Source of the DNA: Xanthomonas sp. 10-10
GTDB lineage: Bacteria > Pseudomonadota > Gammaproteobacteria > Xanthomonadales > Xanthomonadaceae
Length of the DNA: 64,000 nt
Assembly (NCBI RefSeq): GCF_040182365.1
Contig: NZ_CP144460.1
Span: 1,550,001 to 1,614,000 of the forward strand
Reading direction: 5' to 3'
Of this stretch, positions 7,613-17,198 are shown in pieces. Each line of letters opens with the position of its first letter. Position 1 is the stretch's first letter. The position numbers were made by a program, and so were the translations under genes. Under the pieces are notes generated by a model. The model worked only from the letters and a program-made list of their open reading frames with translations, made no database searches and had not been told where the DNA came from.

Positions 7613-9031
7613 ATGTTGTGGGCCTGCATCTTATTGCCGCAGCTGGCACTGGACGCCGTTCTACGGCGGCTTGAAGAGCCGGACGCGCCGCTGGTGCTGG
7701 TGCAGGGGCCGGCGCAGCTGCGCAGCCTGCATTCGGCCAACCCCGCCGCTGCCGCTGCTGGATTGAAACCGGGCATGCGCCTGTCTGCGGCGCATGCCTT
7801 GATGGCACAGGTGCGCACGGTCGATTACGACGCGCAGAACGAAGCGCGTACCCAGCGGTTTCTTGCGGCCTGGGCGTACCGGCATAGTTCGTTGGTGAGC
7901 CAGCAATGGTCGCGCGCCATCGTGCTGGAGGCCGGGGCGAGTTTTCGTCTGTTCGGTCCATGGCCGCGTTTCGAGCGACGCCTGCGCGATGAGTTGCAGG
8001 CATTGGGTTTCCAGCACCGGCTTGCACTGGCGCCCACCCCACGCGCGGCGCGCGTATTGGCCGGGCTGCGCGATGGCATGGTGCTGACCCAGGTGCCGGC
8101 CTTGCACAGCACCCTGGACAAGGTGCCGGTGCGCCGGGCCGCCTTGCCGGGCGATGCCGGCGAGCGTCTGCAGCACATGGGCGTGCGCACGCTCGCCGCA
8201 GTACGTGGCTTGCCGCGCGACGGGCTGCAGCGGCGTTTCGGTGTGGGCCTGCTCGATCATCTGGACCGCCTCTATGGCAGCGTCGATGACACGCTGGAGT
8301 GCTACGCGCCCCCGGACCACTTCGACCAACGCGTGGAGCTGGGCTACGAGGTGGAAACCCATCCGGCCCTGTTGTTCCCGCTGCGCCGGTTGATCGGCGA
8401 TCTGTGCACGTATCTGTCCATCCGCGATGGCGGCGTGCAACGATTTTTGCTGCGTCTGGAGCACGAACAAGGCGCCACCGATGTCGAGATCGGTCTGCTG
8501 ACGCCGGAGCGTGCGCCCACGTTGTTGTTCGAGCTGGCCCGCAACCGGCTGGAGCGGGTGGAGATTCCGCGGCCGGTGGTGGCGATGCGGCTGTTGGCGC
8601 GCCAGCTGCCACCGTTCGTGCCGGCGATGCGCGACTTGTTCGACCAGCGTGCGCAGCAGTCGGTGGACTGGCCGCAACTGCGCGAGCGGCTGCGTGCGCG
8701 CCTGGGTGATGAGGCGGTGTACCGCGTGCTGCCGGCCGACGACCCGCGCCCGGAACGCGCCTGGCGTCGCGCCATCGGCGATGCAGTGCGCGAAGCTGCG
8801 GCGCCGCCACGCCCGCCGCGGCCCACCTGGTTGCTGCCGCAACCGGTGCCTTTGCACGATCCGCACCTGCGCATCGTCTCCGGTCCCGAACGACTGGAAA
8901 GCGGCTGGTGGGACGACGACGAGGCGCGACGCGATTACTACGTGGTGGAGACCGCACGCGGCCGGCGCGGCTGGGCGTTCGCCGCCCCCGGCCGTGTGGA
9001 TGGCTGGATGCTGCATGGGTGGTTTGCGTGA
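7613..9031 (+). CDS. imuB: ImuB, catalytically dead Y-family polymerase homologue
   Basis: A 472-residue Y-family DNA polymerase homologue (DinB/UmuC fold) that serves as a clamp-binding platform between ImuA and DnaE2 in the SOS mutasome. The first motif reads CILLPQLALDAV: the two aspartates that bind catalytic metals in active Y-family enzymes (DxD) are replaced, and the second acidic motif is degenerate (EAGASFRLFG). Polymerase activity is therefore not expected. The helix-hairpin-helix region (MGVRTLAAVRGLPRDGLQRR) near residues 185-205 and the little-finger domain are recognisable. The C-terminal 80 residues are rich in Pro, Arg and Trp. The protein acts downstream of the LexA2 operator, together with dnaE2. 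Confidence 0.92.
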   Translation: MLWACILLPQLALDAVLRRLEEPDAPLVLVQGPAQLRSLHSANPAAAAAGLKPGMRLSAAHALMAQVRTVDYDAQNEARTQRFLAAWAYRHSSLVSQQWSRAIVLEAGASFRLFGPWPRFERRLRDELQALGFQHRLALAPTPRAARVLAGLRDGMVLTQVPALHSTLDKVPVRRAALPGDAGERLQHMGVRTLAAVRGLPRDGLQRRFGVGLLDHLDRLYGSVDDTLECYAPPDHFDQRVELGYEVETHPALLFPLRRLIGDLCTYLSIRDGGVQRFLLRLEHEQGATDVEIGLLTPERAPTLLFELARNRLERVEIPRPVVAMRLLARQLPPFVPAMRDLFDQRAQQSVDWPQLRERLRARLGDEAVYRVLPADDPRPERAWRRAIGDAVREAAAPPRPPRPTWLLPQPVPLHDPHLRIVSGPERLESGWWDDDEARRDYYVVETARGRRGWAFAAPGRVDGWMLHGWFA

Positions 9032-9197
9032 TCCGGCGTAGGCCACTGCCAGAGTGGGGCGTGGGGTGCCTGGATGGTCATCGCAGCGCTGCCGCCAGCG
9101 CCCGATACCATGATGCGAAGGGGCTGCTGCAACCATGCGATCTGCCGCGCATTGCAAAGACGGCGCGGTGGCGGCGCGTTTTTGCAGGTATACGCCC

Positions 9198-12100
9198 ATG
9201 AGCTGGGACGACGCTGTCGATGGCGTGGACCGCGACACGCCGGGCGGGCGCATGCCGCGCGGCTGGAATGTGGCGGCACGGCTGCGCGCGGCCAACGACG
9301 ACATCGTCCATGCGCAGCACGCCGACGGCCTGCCTGGCTATGCCGAGCTGCATTGCCTGTCGGACTTTTCGTTTTTGCGTGGCGCCTCCAGTGCCGAGCA
9401 GTTGTTCGCGCGTGCGCAACACTGCGGCTACAGCGCACTGGCGATTACCGACGAATGCTCGCTGGCCGGCATCGTGCGTGGCCTGGAAGCGTCGCGTGCC
9501 ACCGGCGTGCGGTTGATCGTTGGCAGCGAATTCACGCTCGTCGACGGCACCCGCTTCGTCCTGCTGGTGGAAAACGCACACGGCTATCCGCAGTTGTGCG
9601 CGCTGATCACCACCGCGCGGCGTGCGGCAGGCAAGGGCGCGTATCGACTCGGGCGTGCCGAGGTCCAGGCGCAGTTTCGCGATGTCGTCCCCGGTGCGTT
9701 CGCGCTGTGGTTGCCCGGTGCGCAGCCGCAGGCCGAGCAGGGCGTCTGGCTGCAGCAGGTGTTCGGCGAGCGTGCCTTCCTGGCAGTGGAACTGCATCGC
9801 GAACAGGACGACGCAGCGCGTCTGCTTGCCTTGCAATTGTTGGCCCAGCAACTGGGCATGACCGCATTGGCCAGTGGCGATGTGCACATGGCGCAGCGGC
9901 GCGAGCGCATCGTGCAGGACACCTTGACCGCCATCCGCCACACCACCCCACTGGCCGAGTGTGGGGCGCATCTGTTCCGCAATGGCGAGCGCCACCTGCG
10001 CACGCGGCGTGCCCTGGGCAATATCTATCCGCAGGCGCTGCTGCAGGCCACGGTAGAGCTGGCCGCGCGCTGCAGCTTCGATATTTCCAAGCTTCAATAC
10101 ACCTATCCCCGCGAACTGGTGCCGGAGGGGCATACGCCGGCGAGTTATCTGCGCAAGCTCACCGAGGAGGGGATGCGTGAGCGATGGCCAGATGGTACGC
10201 CAGAGAAAGTGCGCGACGATATCGAGAAAGAATTGGCGCTGATCGCCGAACTGCAATACGAGGCTTTCTTTCTCACCGTACAGGACGTGGTGCGGTTTGC
10301 TCGCTCCAAAGACATCCTGTGCCAGGGGCGTGGGTCTTCAGCAAATTCGGCAGTCTGCTATGCGCTCGGCATCACGTCGGTTGATCCGATCAAGACGCGA
10401 TTGTTGATATCGCGCTTCTTGTCCAAGGCACGTAACGAGCCGCCAGATATTGATGTGGATTTCGAGCACGAACGTCGTGAGGAAGTGCTGCAATACGTCT
10501 ATAACAAATACGGACGCGAACGTGCGGCGCTGGCGGCCACGGTGATCTGCTATCGCGGCAAGAGTGCAGTGCGCGATGTGGCCAAAGCGTTCGGCCTGCC
10601 GCCGGACCAGATCGCGTTGCTGGCCAATTGCTATGGCTGGGGCAATGGCGACACCCCGATGGAGCAGCGTATCGAAGAAGCCGGTTTCGATCTGGCCAAC
10701 CCGCTGATCAACAAGATTCTTGCGGTGACCGAGCAGCTGCGCGATCACCCGCGCCATCTGTCGCAGCATGTCGGCGGATTCGTCATCTCCGACGAACCCT
10801 TGTCACTGCTGGTGCCGGTGGAAAACGCCGCCATGGCCGACCGCACCATCATCCAGTGGGACAAGGACGATCTGGAAACCATGAAACTGCTCAAGGTCGA
10901 TTGCCTGGCATTGGGAATGCTGACCTGCATTCGCAAGACGCTGGACCTGGTGCGTGGCCATCGGGGGCGCGATTACGAATTGGCGACGTTGCCGGATGAG
11001 GATGCCGCCACCTACAAGATGATCCAGCGCGCCGATACGGTGGGTGTGTTCCAGATCGAGTCGCGTGCGCAGATGGCGATGCTGCCGAGGCTCAAGCCTG
11101 CGGAGTTCTACGATCTGGTGATCGAAGTGGCGATCGTGCGCCCTGGCCCGATCCAGGGCGACATGGTGCATCCGTACCTGCAACGCCGCAAAGACAAGAG
11201 CCTGATCAGCTATCCCTCCGCAGGCGTGGAGAAGATCCTCGGGCCGACGCTGGGGATTCCGCTGTTCCAGGAGCAGGTCATGGAGTTGGTGATACACGCC
11301 GGCTACGACCCTGACGAGGCCGACAAGCTACGCCGTTCGATGGCGGCCTGGCGCCGTGGTGGCGATATGGAATCGCATCGCGTGCGTATTCGCGGATTGA
11401 TGGAAAAGAAAGGCTATGCCTCCACCTTCATCGACCAGATCTTCGAGCAGATCAAGGGCTTCGGTTCCTACGGTTTCCCGCAAAGCCATGCCGCCTCGTT
11501 CGCCAAGCTTGTCTACGCCAGCTGCTGGCTCAAGCGCCACGAGCCGGCAGCCTTTGCCTGCGGGTTGCTCAATGCGCAGCCAATGGGGTTCTACTCGGCC
11601 AGCCAGATCGTGCAGGACGCGCGCCGCGGCAGCCCCGAGCGCGCGCGCGTGGAGGTGTTGCCGGTGGATGTGTTGCACAGCGATTGGGACAACACGCTGG
11701 TCGGTGGCCGGCCCTGGCATAGCGACGAAGACCCTGGCGAACAACCGGCGATCCGGCTGGGCATGCGCCAGGTCGCCGGGTTATCGGAAGTGGTGGCCAC
11801 CCGCATTGTCGCCGCACGCGCGCAGCGGGCCTTCGCCGATATCGGCGATCTGTGCCTGCGCGCCGCACTCGACGAAAAGGCGCGCCTGGCCTTGGCCGAG
11901 GCCGGCGCCTTGCAGGGCCTGGTCGGCAACCGCAACGCCGCGCGCTGGGCGATGGCCGGCGTGGAAGCGCGCCGGCCGCTGCTGCCGGGCAGCCCGCAGG
12001 AACGCGAGGTGGAGTTTGAAGCACCGCGCGCAGGCGAGGAGATCCTGGCCGATTACCGTTCGGTCGGTTTGAGCCTGCGCCAGCATCCGATGGCGCTGCT

Positions 12101-12446
12101 GCGCCCGCAGATGCAGCAGCGGCGCATCCTCGGCCTGCGCGACCTGCAGGGCCGTCGCCACGGCAGCGGCGTGCATGTGGCCGGGCTGGTCACCCAACGG
12201 CAGCGCCCGGCCACCGCCAAGGGCACCATCTTCGTCACCCTGGAAGACGAACACGGCATGATCAACGTCATCGTCTGGTCGCATCTGGCGCTGCGCCGCC
12301 GCCGTGCATTGCTCGAATCGCGCCTGCTCGCCGTACGTGGCCGCTGGGAGCGCGTGGACGACGTGGAGCATCTGATTGCCGGCGACTTGTACGACCTCAG
12401 CGATTTGCTCGGCGAGATGCAGCTGCCCTCGCGCGACTTCCATTGA
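9198..12446 (+). CDS. dnaE2: Error-prone DNA polymerase III alpha subunit, DnaE2
   Basis: A 1082-residue C-family polymerase that carries out damage-induced, mutagenic translesion synthesis with ImuA/ImuB. The N-terminal PHP domain starts [18 protein letters not shown]; the classical HxH is HC here, as in other DnaE2 proteins. The catalytic aspartates are in [18 protein letters not shown] near residue 420, preceded by [12 protein letters not shown]. The finger/tail has [18 protein letters not shown], and a C-terminal OB fold includes [20 protein letters not shown] chose the ATG at 9198 (GCAGG upstream); an ATG at 9135 would add 21 residues without similarity. The centre, about 10.15-11.5 kb, uses less GC-rich third positions than the ends by eye. 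It is the last gene of the LexA2 operon, 166 bp after imuB. Confidence 0.95.
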   Translation: MSWDDAVDGVDRDTPGGRMPRGWNVAARLRAANDDIVHAQHADGLPGYAELHCLSDFSFLRGASSAEQLFARAQHCGYSALAITDECSLAGIVRGLEASRATGVRLIVGSEFTLVDGTRFVLLVENAHGYPQLCALITTARRAAGKGAYRLGRAEVQAQFRDVVPGAFALWLPGAQPQAEQGVWLQQVFGERAFLAVELHREQDDAARLLALQLLAQQLGMTALASGDVHMAQRRERIVQDTLTAIRHTTPLAECGAHLFRNGERHLRTRRALGNIYPQALLQATVELAARCSFDISKLQYTYPRELVPEGHTPASYLRKLTEEGMRERWPDGTPEKVRDDIEKELALIAELQYEAFFLTVQDVVRFARSKDILCQGRGSSANSAVCYALGITSVDPIKTRLLISRFLSKARNEPPDIDVDFEHERREEVLQYVYNKYGRERAALAATVICYRGKSAVRDVAKAFGLPPDQIALLANCYGWGNGDTPMEQRIEEAGFDLANPLINKILAVTEQLRDHPRHLSQHVGGFVISDEPLSLLVPVENAAMADRTIIQWDKDDLETMKLLKVDCLALGMLTCIRKTLDLVRGHRGRDYELATLPDEDAATYKMIQRADTVGVFQIESRAQMAMLPRLKPAEFYDLVIEVAIVRPGPIQGDMVHPYLQRRKDKSLISYPSAGVEKILGPTLGIPLFQEQVMELVIHAGYDPDEADKLRRSMAAWRRGGDMESHRVRIRGLMEKKGYASTFIDQIFEQIKGFGSYGFPQSHAASFAKLVYASCWLKRHEPAAFACGLLNAQPMGFYSASQIVQDARRGSPERARVEVLPVDVLHSDWDNTLVGGRPWHSDEDPGEQPAIRLGMRQVAGLSEVVATRIVAARAQRAFADIGDLCLRAALDEKARLALAEAGALQGLVGNRNAARWAMAGVEARRPLLPGSPQEREVEFEAPRAGEEILADYRSVGLSLRQHPMALLRPQMQQRRILGLRDLQGRRHGSGVHVAGLVTQRQRPATAKGTIFVTLEDEHGMINVIVWSHLALRRRRALLESRLLAVRGRWERVDDVEHLIAGDLYDLSDLLGEMQLPSRDFH

Positions 12447-12962
12447 GGCAGGGCGGCAGAGGCCGCATGTCGCGTGACCACGCCCGGCGCTGCTCGGTAC
12501 AAGCGCCGAGGGCCGCTGCGTGCTGGCGGTGCGATGCATGTGCACTCGCTCGCCCATCCAAGCTGACCGCCAGGTGGTGCCAGGTGATGCCAGGACCGAT
12601 CGAGGTGGGCGCCAGCGCGCAATCGCAGTACCTGCGTCGGTCGGTCGGATGTCGCCGCCTGCCAGCGACGCGTCGCAAGCAAGGGTAACGCCGGGCAGGA
12701 TTGGCGAGGTTGCTGCAGATACCGCTTTTCAGCTCGGCCCGGTGGCGGTCATCGCCGCGGAACCGGCCCGTGTTACACCAGGGAGGGCGTCCCGCCTGGC
12801 CGGAACGAAACCGTTGGCAACCGACTGTGCGGCGGCGGCAGGCGCAGTGTTCGGGATCGGCGGCATCGGACGTACACTTCGTGGCTTGCGCGCCGTCCGC
12901 ACCGGGCCGACCCGCACTCCCGTTGTCAGCCACACTCATCACCATTGACCTGCGAGGCGATC
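12447..12962. other. Intergenic stretch, no gene seen
   Basis: 516 bp between dnaE2 and the HDOD gene. Short open frames occur on both strands but lack ribosome sites, conserved motifs or plausible codon use. No clear T-tailed hairpin follows dnaE2. The promoter of the downstream gene should lie in the last 150 bp, but I cannot place it with confidence. Confidence 0.5.
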
Positions 12963-13781
12963 ATGAAGTTGGAGGCGTTGTTCGACCAGTTGCACACCTT
13001 GCCCACCGTGCCCAAGGTGGCGCAGGAACTGATTGCCCAGTTCGACAATCCCGATACCAACATCGATGTGTTGGCGCACACCATCGAGCGCGATCCGGTG
13101 ATCGCTGCCAAGGTGTTGCGCCTGGCCAATTCGGCGCGTTTCCACGGCTTGCGCGATTCCACCAGCGTGGAAGACGCCGCGATGCGCCTGGGCTTCAACA
13201 CGCTGCGCACCCTGGTGCTGGCCTCGGCCATGACCGGCGCCTTTCGCGCCGGCCCCGGCTTCGATCTGAAGTCCTTCTGGCGCCACAGTTTCGAGGTGGC
13301 CGGCATTTGCCGCCTGCTGGCGCGCCAGCACGGCCTGGATCCGGAAACCGCCTTCACCTGCGGCATGATGCACAACATCGGCGAGTTGCTGATCCAGTCC
13401 GGCGCGCCGGAGTATGCCGGCCGCATCAATCACGAGACCTCATCGGCCGGCCACGCCGCCGAGGAAACCCTGCAGCTGGGTTTCGGCTACCCGGAGGTGG
13501 GCGCCGAACTGGCGCGTCGTTGGCAGTTGCCTGCGGTGATCCAGCAGGCGATCGCCTACCAGGTCCGCCCAGCCGCCGCTCCGGACGGTGCGCCGATGGC
13601 GCTGGTGGTTGCGCAGGCAGCCCAGGTGTCGGATGCATTGCATGCGCATGCCGGTGCCACGCCGGCCGCACTGGAAGCATTGCGCGGGCCGTTGATGGAT
13701 AGCGTGGATCTGGATGCATTGTTCGCGGCGCTGCCGGACGTGATCGAAGCCGATCGCGCGTTTGCCGAGCTGCTGCACTGA
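12963..13781 (+). CDS. HDOD domain signalling protein
   Basis: A 272-residue single-domain HDOD protein, a non-catalytic relative of HD phosphohydrolases found in bacterial signalling. Typical segments are LPTVPKVAQELI at the start, VIAAKVLRLANSARFHG, VEDAAMRLGFNTLRTLVLAS and the degenerate HD-like MMHNIGELLI. The metal-binding HD pair of true phosphohydrolases is absent. In Xanthomonas such proteins are linked to GGDEF/c-di-GMP and virulence regulation (GsmR is a known example), but no direct partner is adjacent here. The start at 12963 follows GAGGCGATC. The frame continues upstream to 12945 without support. Confidence 0.88.
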   Translation: MKLEALFDQLHTLPTVPKVAQELIAQFDNPDTNIDVLAHTIERDPVIAAKVLRLANSARFHGLRDSTSVEDAAMRLGFNTLRTLVLASAMTGAFRAGPGFDLKSFWRHSFEVAGICRLLARQHGLDPETAFTCGMMHNIGELLIQSGAPEYAGRINHETSSAGHAAEETLQLGFGYPEVGAELARRWQLPAVIQQAIAYQVRPAAAPDGAPMALVVAQAAQVSDALHAHAGATPAALEALRGPLMDSVDLDALFAALPDVIEADRAFAELLH

Positions 13782-13821
13782 GGATCGGCCCCGTCAGGGG
13801 CTGCGCACGCGCGCCGCTGCG

Positions 13822-14319
13822 TCATTCCAGGCGCAGCGGCTCGAACGCGCAGTCCTTGAGGCTGCGAGTACAGGCGTAGAACTGATCTTCTCCGGGTGCC
13901 GGTGGTTGATCGACCAGCCAAACAGCGGGATGTTGGAGCGCGACGATCAGGTTGCGTGGCGTTTGTGGCGTTTGCTGGTCGAAGTAGGCCAGGTCGACAT
14001 CCTCGCCGGTGGGCAACGTATAACTGCAATTGACCAGCACACCCGTGCTGGTTGCTGTATCGGACCGCTTGCCGTAGTACAGCACCGAGGACAGATGGCG
14101 CGGCTTGCCGGCGTTGGCTTGTGGCGTACCGGACCACTCGCCACGTCCGGAAGCCACTTCGATCCGCGCATGGGCACGGTAGCGGCCGGCCGCGTAACGC
14201 ACCGCTGCAGGGGCGGGGCACCGCGTGCCGTGCGCAGCAGGCTCGTTGCCGAATGCGCCGACGCTTGGCAGCGACAGCAGCATGCCGGCCAGCAGGGAAG
14301 CGCTCAATGGATGGTGCAT
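13822..14319 (-). CDS. Small secreted protein of unknown function (possibly DUF3757-like)
   Basis: A 165-residue protein with a signal peptide MHHPLSASLLAGMLLSLPSV, cut near AFGNEP. The mature part has four cysteines (at about GTRCPAP, LVNCSY, YACTRSL and KDCAFE), enough for two disulfides, and is rich in beta-type segments such as GRYRAHARIEV. The composition recalls small periplasmic proteins annotated DUF3757 in Xanthomonas, but I am unsure of that family. The ATG at 14319 has GAGAGG upstream; the longer frame to 14460 has no signal peptide. The gene converges with the HDOD gene (41 bp between stops) and diverges from the OPT transporter. Confidence 0.65.
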   Translation of the reverse strand: MHHPLSASLLAGMLLSLPSVGAFGNEPAAHGTRCPAPAAVRYAAGRYRAHARIEVASGRGEWSGTPQANAGKPRHLSSVLYYGKRSDTATSTGVLVNCSYTLPTGEDVDLAYFDQQTPQTPRNLIVALQHPAVWLVDQPPAPGEDQFYACTRSLKDCAFEPLRLE

Positions 14320-14693
14320 TGTCGGGCCTCTCGGCACGCGGCTGCGTGCTGGTGCGGGGGGCGTGTCGATGGAGATCGGCCAGCGCAAACAGCATCGGCC
14401 GACCGTGGGGAGCGCGCTCCCGCTAGGGCGGGGCCGTGGAGCGAGGGTGCCGATCGCCACGCTCCCGGCCGGCGTTCAAGGCGAATCGATGTCCACACCG
14501 GCGTACCGGCCTGGCCTCGCTGCACCAGGCCAGCGCATCGATGGGGTAGTCCGGAGCATGCCCGCTGCGCCTGTGCTCATGGATGGTGTTCCACTCGCCA
14601 CAGTGGGCACACTGTCACGCCGCGCCGCAGCTGGACTCGCGTCGGCCCAGGCGCTAGCGTGGTACGGATTTTTTGCCCACAGGGGAATGCCCA
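14320..14693. other. Divergent intergenic region
   Basis: 374 bp between the divergent starts of the small secreted protein and the OPT transporter; it must hold both promoters. Open frames here continue those genes upstream but have no conserved sequence. No clear -35/-10 pair or operator stands out. Confidence 0.45.
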
Positions 14694-16664
14694 ATGAGCA
14701 ACGACGCGCAACCGCGCCAGCTCACCTTCCGCGCCGTCGTGCTGGCCATCGTGCTGGCGGTGGTGCTTTCGGCCGCCAACGCTTACCTCGGCCTGTTCGC
14801 CGGTTTGACCATCGCCACCGCCATCCCGGCGGCGGTGGTGTCGATGGGCGTGCTGCGCCTGCTCGGCGGCGGCACCATCCTGGAGAACAACATCGTCCAG
14901 ACCGGTGCCTCGGCCGGTTCGTCGATCGCGGCCGGGGTGATCTTCACCATCCCCGCGCTGGTGATCATGGGCTACTGGCCGGACTTCAAATACTGGTGGG
15001 TGCTGGGCATCGCCGGCATGGGCGGGTTGCTGGGTGTGCTGTTCTCGGTGCCGCTGCGGCGCTCGATGATCGTGGAAGACCCGCTGCCGTTCCCCGAGGG
15101 CAAGGCTGCGGCCGAGGTGCTCAAGGCCGGCGAAAATCCCGGCCCGGGCCTGAAGATCCTGGCGGCGTCCGGCGCCATCGGCGCGCTGGTCAAGCTCGCC
15201 GCCGCCAGCGGCCTGCGCGTGATCCCGGACACCTGGGCGCAGGCCACCTACCTGGGCAGTAGCCGTCTGGTGGGCTATATCGGCACCAACCTGTCGCCGG
15301 CGCTGCTGGGCGTGGGCTATATCGTCGGCTTGAACGTCGGCATCGTGGTGTTGTCCGGTTCCATCCTGTCCTGGCACATCGCCATCCCGCTGTATCAGCA
15401 GTTCTTCATGGGCTCGGACCCGGCGCTGGCGCAGAGCCTGGCCGGTGCGCCGGCGGCCGATGCCGCGTTCGGCATCTGGGGTGCGAAGATCCGCTACCTC
15501 GGCGTCGGCGCGATGCTGATCGGCGGCGTGTGGACCTTGTTCTCGCTGCGCAAATCGCTGTTTTCCGGCGTCAAGAGCGGCTTTGCCGCCGCGCGCAAGA
15601 GCGGTGGCGGCGTGGTCGCCGAAACCGAGCGCGACCTGCCGATGAAGTGGATGCTGGTGGCGCTGGTGCTGTGCACCTTGCCGCTGCTGGGCCTGTACCA
15701 GGCCATCGTGCAGCAGTGGCATGTGTCGATCCCGATGACCATCATCATGATCGTGGCCGGCTTTCTGTTCGTGTCGGTGTCCGGCTACCTGGCCGGGTTG
15801 ATCGGCTCGTCCAACAACCCGGTCTCGGGCATCACCATCTCCACCATCCTGTTCGCCTCGGCGGTGCTGGTGCTGTTGCTGGGCAAGGACGGTCTGGTGC
15901 CGGTCGGCATCGGCGCCGCACCGCTGGGCGCGGTGGCGGCGATCATGATCGGCGCGGTGGTGTGCTGCGCGGCGGCGGTGGGCGGCGACAACCTGCAGGA
16001 TCTCAAGGCCGGTTATCTGGTCGGCGCCACGCCGTGGAAGCAGCAGCTGATGCTGGGCATCGGCGCGTTCTCGTGCGCGCTGATCATGGCGCCGGTGTTG
16101 AACCTGCTGGCCCAGGCCTACGGCATCGGCCCGGCTACCCCGCAGCACCCCAATTCGCTGGGCGCGCCGCAGGCCACCTTGATGGCCTCGGTGGCCAAGG
16201 GCCTGTTCGGCGGCCAGTTGCCGTGGACCATGATCGCCATCGGAGCGGTGGTGGGTGCTGCGATCATCGCGCTGGACGAATGGTTGAAGGCCACCGGCAA
16301 GCGCTTCCGCGTGCCGGTGCTGGCCGCGGCGATCGGTATCTACCTGCCGCTGGAGCTGATGGTGCCGATCTTCATCGGCGGCCTGATCGCGCATCTGGTC
16401 GAGCGCTTCCACAACATCCGCGCCGACGACGAAGACGGCCGCGATCGGGTGCATCGTCCGGGCGTGCTGTTTGCGGCCGGCCTGATCACCGGCGAGGCCT
16501 TGATGGGAATCGCCATCGCCGTGCCGATCGTGCTGTCCAGCCGCGCCGACGTGCTGGCGCTGCCGGCTGCCCTGCAGCTCAATCAGTGGGTTGGCCTGGC
16601 CATCCTCGCCGTGGTCGGCTGGCTGCTGTATCGCGTCGGCAAGCGTGGCGAACAGGCGGCCTGA
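14694..16664 (+). CDS. OPT family oligopeptide transporter
   Basis: A 656-residue integral inner-membrane transporter of the OPT superfamily (proton-coupled uptake of oligopeptides or metal chelates), with about 15-16 hydrophobic segments from residue 10 to the end. Family signatures are NAYLGLFAGLTIATAIPAAV near the N-terminus, ILENNIVQTGASAGSSIAAG, and SSNNPVSGITISTI in the middle. The start at 14694 is preceded by AGGGGA. The gene stands alone on its strand. The substrate is not deducible; bacterial members of this size are predicted peptide or iron-complex carriers. Confidence 0.92.
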   Translation: MSNDAQPRQLTFRAVVLAIVLAVVLSAANAYLGLFAGLTIATAIPAAVVSMGVLRLLGGGTILENNIVQTGASAGSSIAAGVIFTIPALVIMGYWPDFKYWWVLGIAGMGGLLGVLFSVPLRRSMIVEDPLPFPEGKAAAEVLKAGENPGPGLKILAASGAIGALVKLAAASGLRVIPDTWAQATYLGSSRLVGYIGTNLSPALLGVGYIVGLNVGIVVLSGSILSWHIAIPLYQQFFMGSDPALAQSLAGAPAADAAFGIWGAKIRYLGVGAMLIGGVWTLFSLRKSLFSGVKSGFAAARKSGGGVVAETERDLPMKWMLVALVLCTLPLLGLYQAIVQQWHVSIPMTIIMIVAGFLFVSVSGYLAGLIGSSNNPVSGITISTILFASAVLVLLLGKDGLVPVGIGAAPLGAVAAIMIGAVVCCAAAVGGDNLQDLKAGYLVGATPWKQQLMLGIGAFSCALIMAPVLNLLAQAYGIGPATPQHPNSLGAPQATLMASVAKGLFGGQLPWTMIAIGAVVGAAIIALDEWLKATGKRFRVPVLAAAIGIYLPLELMVPIFIGGLIAHLVERFHNIRADDEDGRDRVHRPGVLFAAGLITGEALMGIAIAVPIVLSSRADVLALPAALQLNQWVGLAILAVVGWLLYRVGKRGEQAA

Positions 16665-16677
16665 GCCTGTTACAGAC

Positions 16678-16702
16678 ACGGCGCATGCGATGCATGCGCC
16701 GT
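16678..16702 (+). terminator. Hairpin after the OPT transporter gene
   Basis: A perfect 11-bp inverted repeat (ACGGCGCATGC / GCATGCGCCGT) with a 3-base loop, 14 bp after the stop codon. No T-tract follows, so it may be an mRNA-stabilising stem or a weak terminator rather than a classical intrinsic one. Confidence 0.45.
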
Positions 16703-17198
16703 CCTGGCGGGCGCGCAAGGCGACCTGCCCGCAGCGCCTGCCGCTGCCCTCTGCAACCTAGCCACGCACCGCCGCGGCAGCCCCCTCGGCCGTCCACGAT
16801 GGCGCTAGCTGGTCTGCAGCCAGCCTTTGCGCCGGCTTTATGCCAACTCCGGCGCGCATGCATAGCGCCTTTATGCCGCCGCTCCGTATCGTGCCGTCTC
16901 CCGCACGGATGATGCGTTACGGCTGCCGCATGCCTCGATCGACCCCGCTGATCTCCGCGCCGTAGGCCATCGCGCCGCCGCTGCTGTCTGGCAAAACCGT
17001 TAGCCCAATCACACTGCGTCTCTTCCGGCGCTCGGTTGCGGTCGCTTTTTGTCATACGAGCTCGACAGTTCGATAGGATCGACCGGACGCTGCCATTCCG
17101 GCGTCGTGCAGTCGATCCACCTCTCCACGTGCATTCCCCCTCACTCACTGCTGGTCTGTCGTGTCATCGATCCAGCGCTCTGCCATGGAGTTACTGCA
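16703..17198. other. Intergenic region upstream of an outer-membrane protein
   Basis: 496 bp without a credible gene. A possible promoter for the downstream gene is TTGTCA (17049-17054) and TAGGAT (17074-17079), with a long 19-base spacer, so support is weak. Nothing else is recognised. Confidence 0.35.

Noticed and set aside
9135-9197. Earlier ATG for dnaE2
   Set aside because: The extra 21 residues lack similarity to DnaE2; the ATG at 9198 has a ribosome site.
14577-16718. 713-residue open frame opposite the OPT transporter
   Set aside because: His/Gln/Arg-rich shadow of a membrane-protein gene; the OPT frame has clear helices and family motifs.
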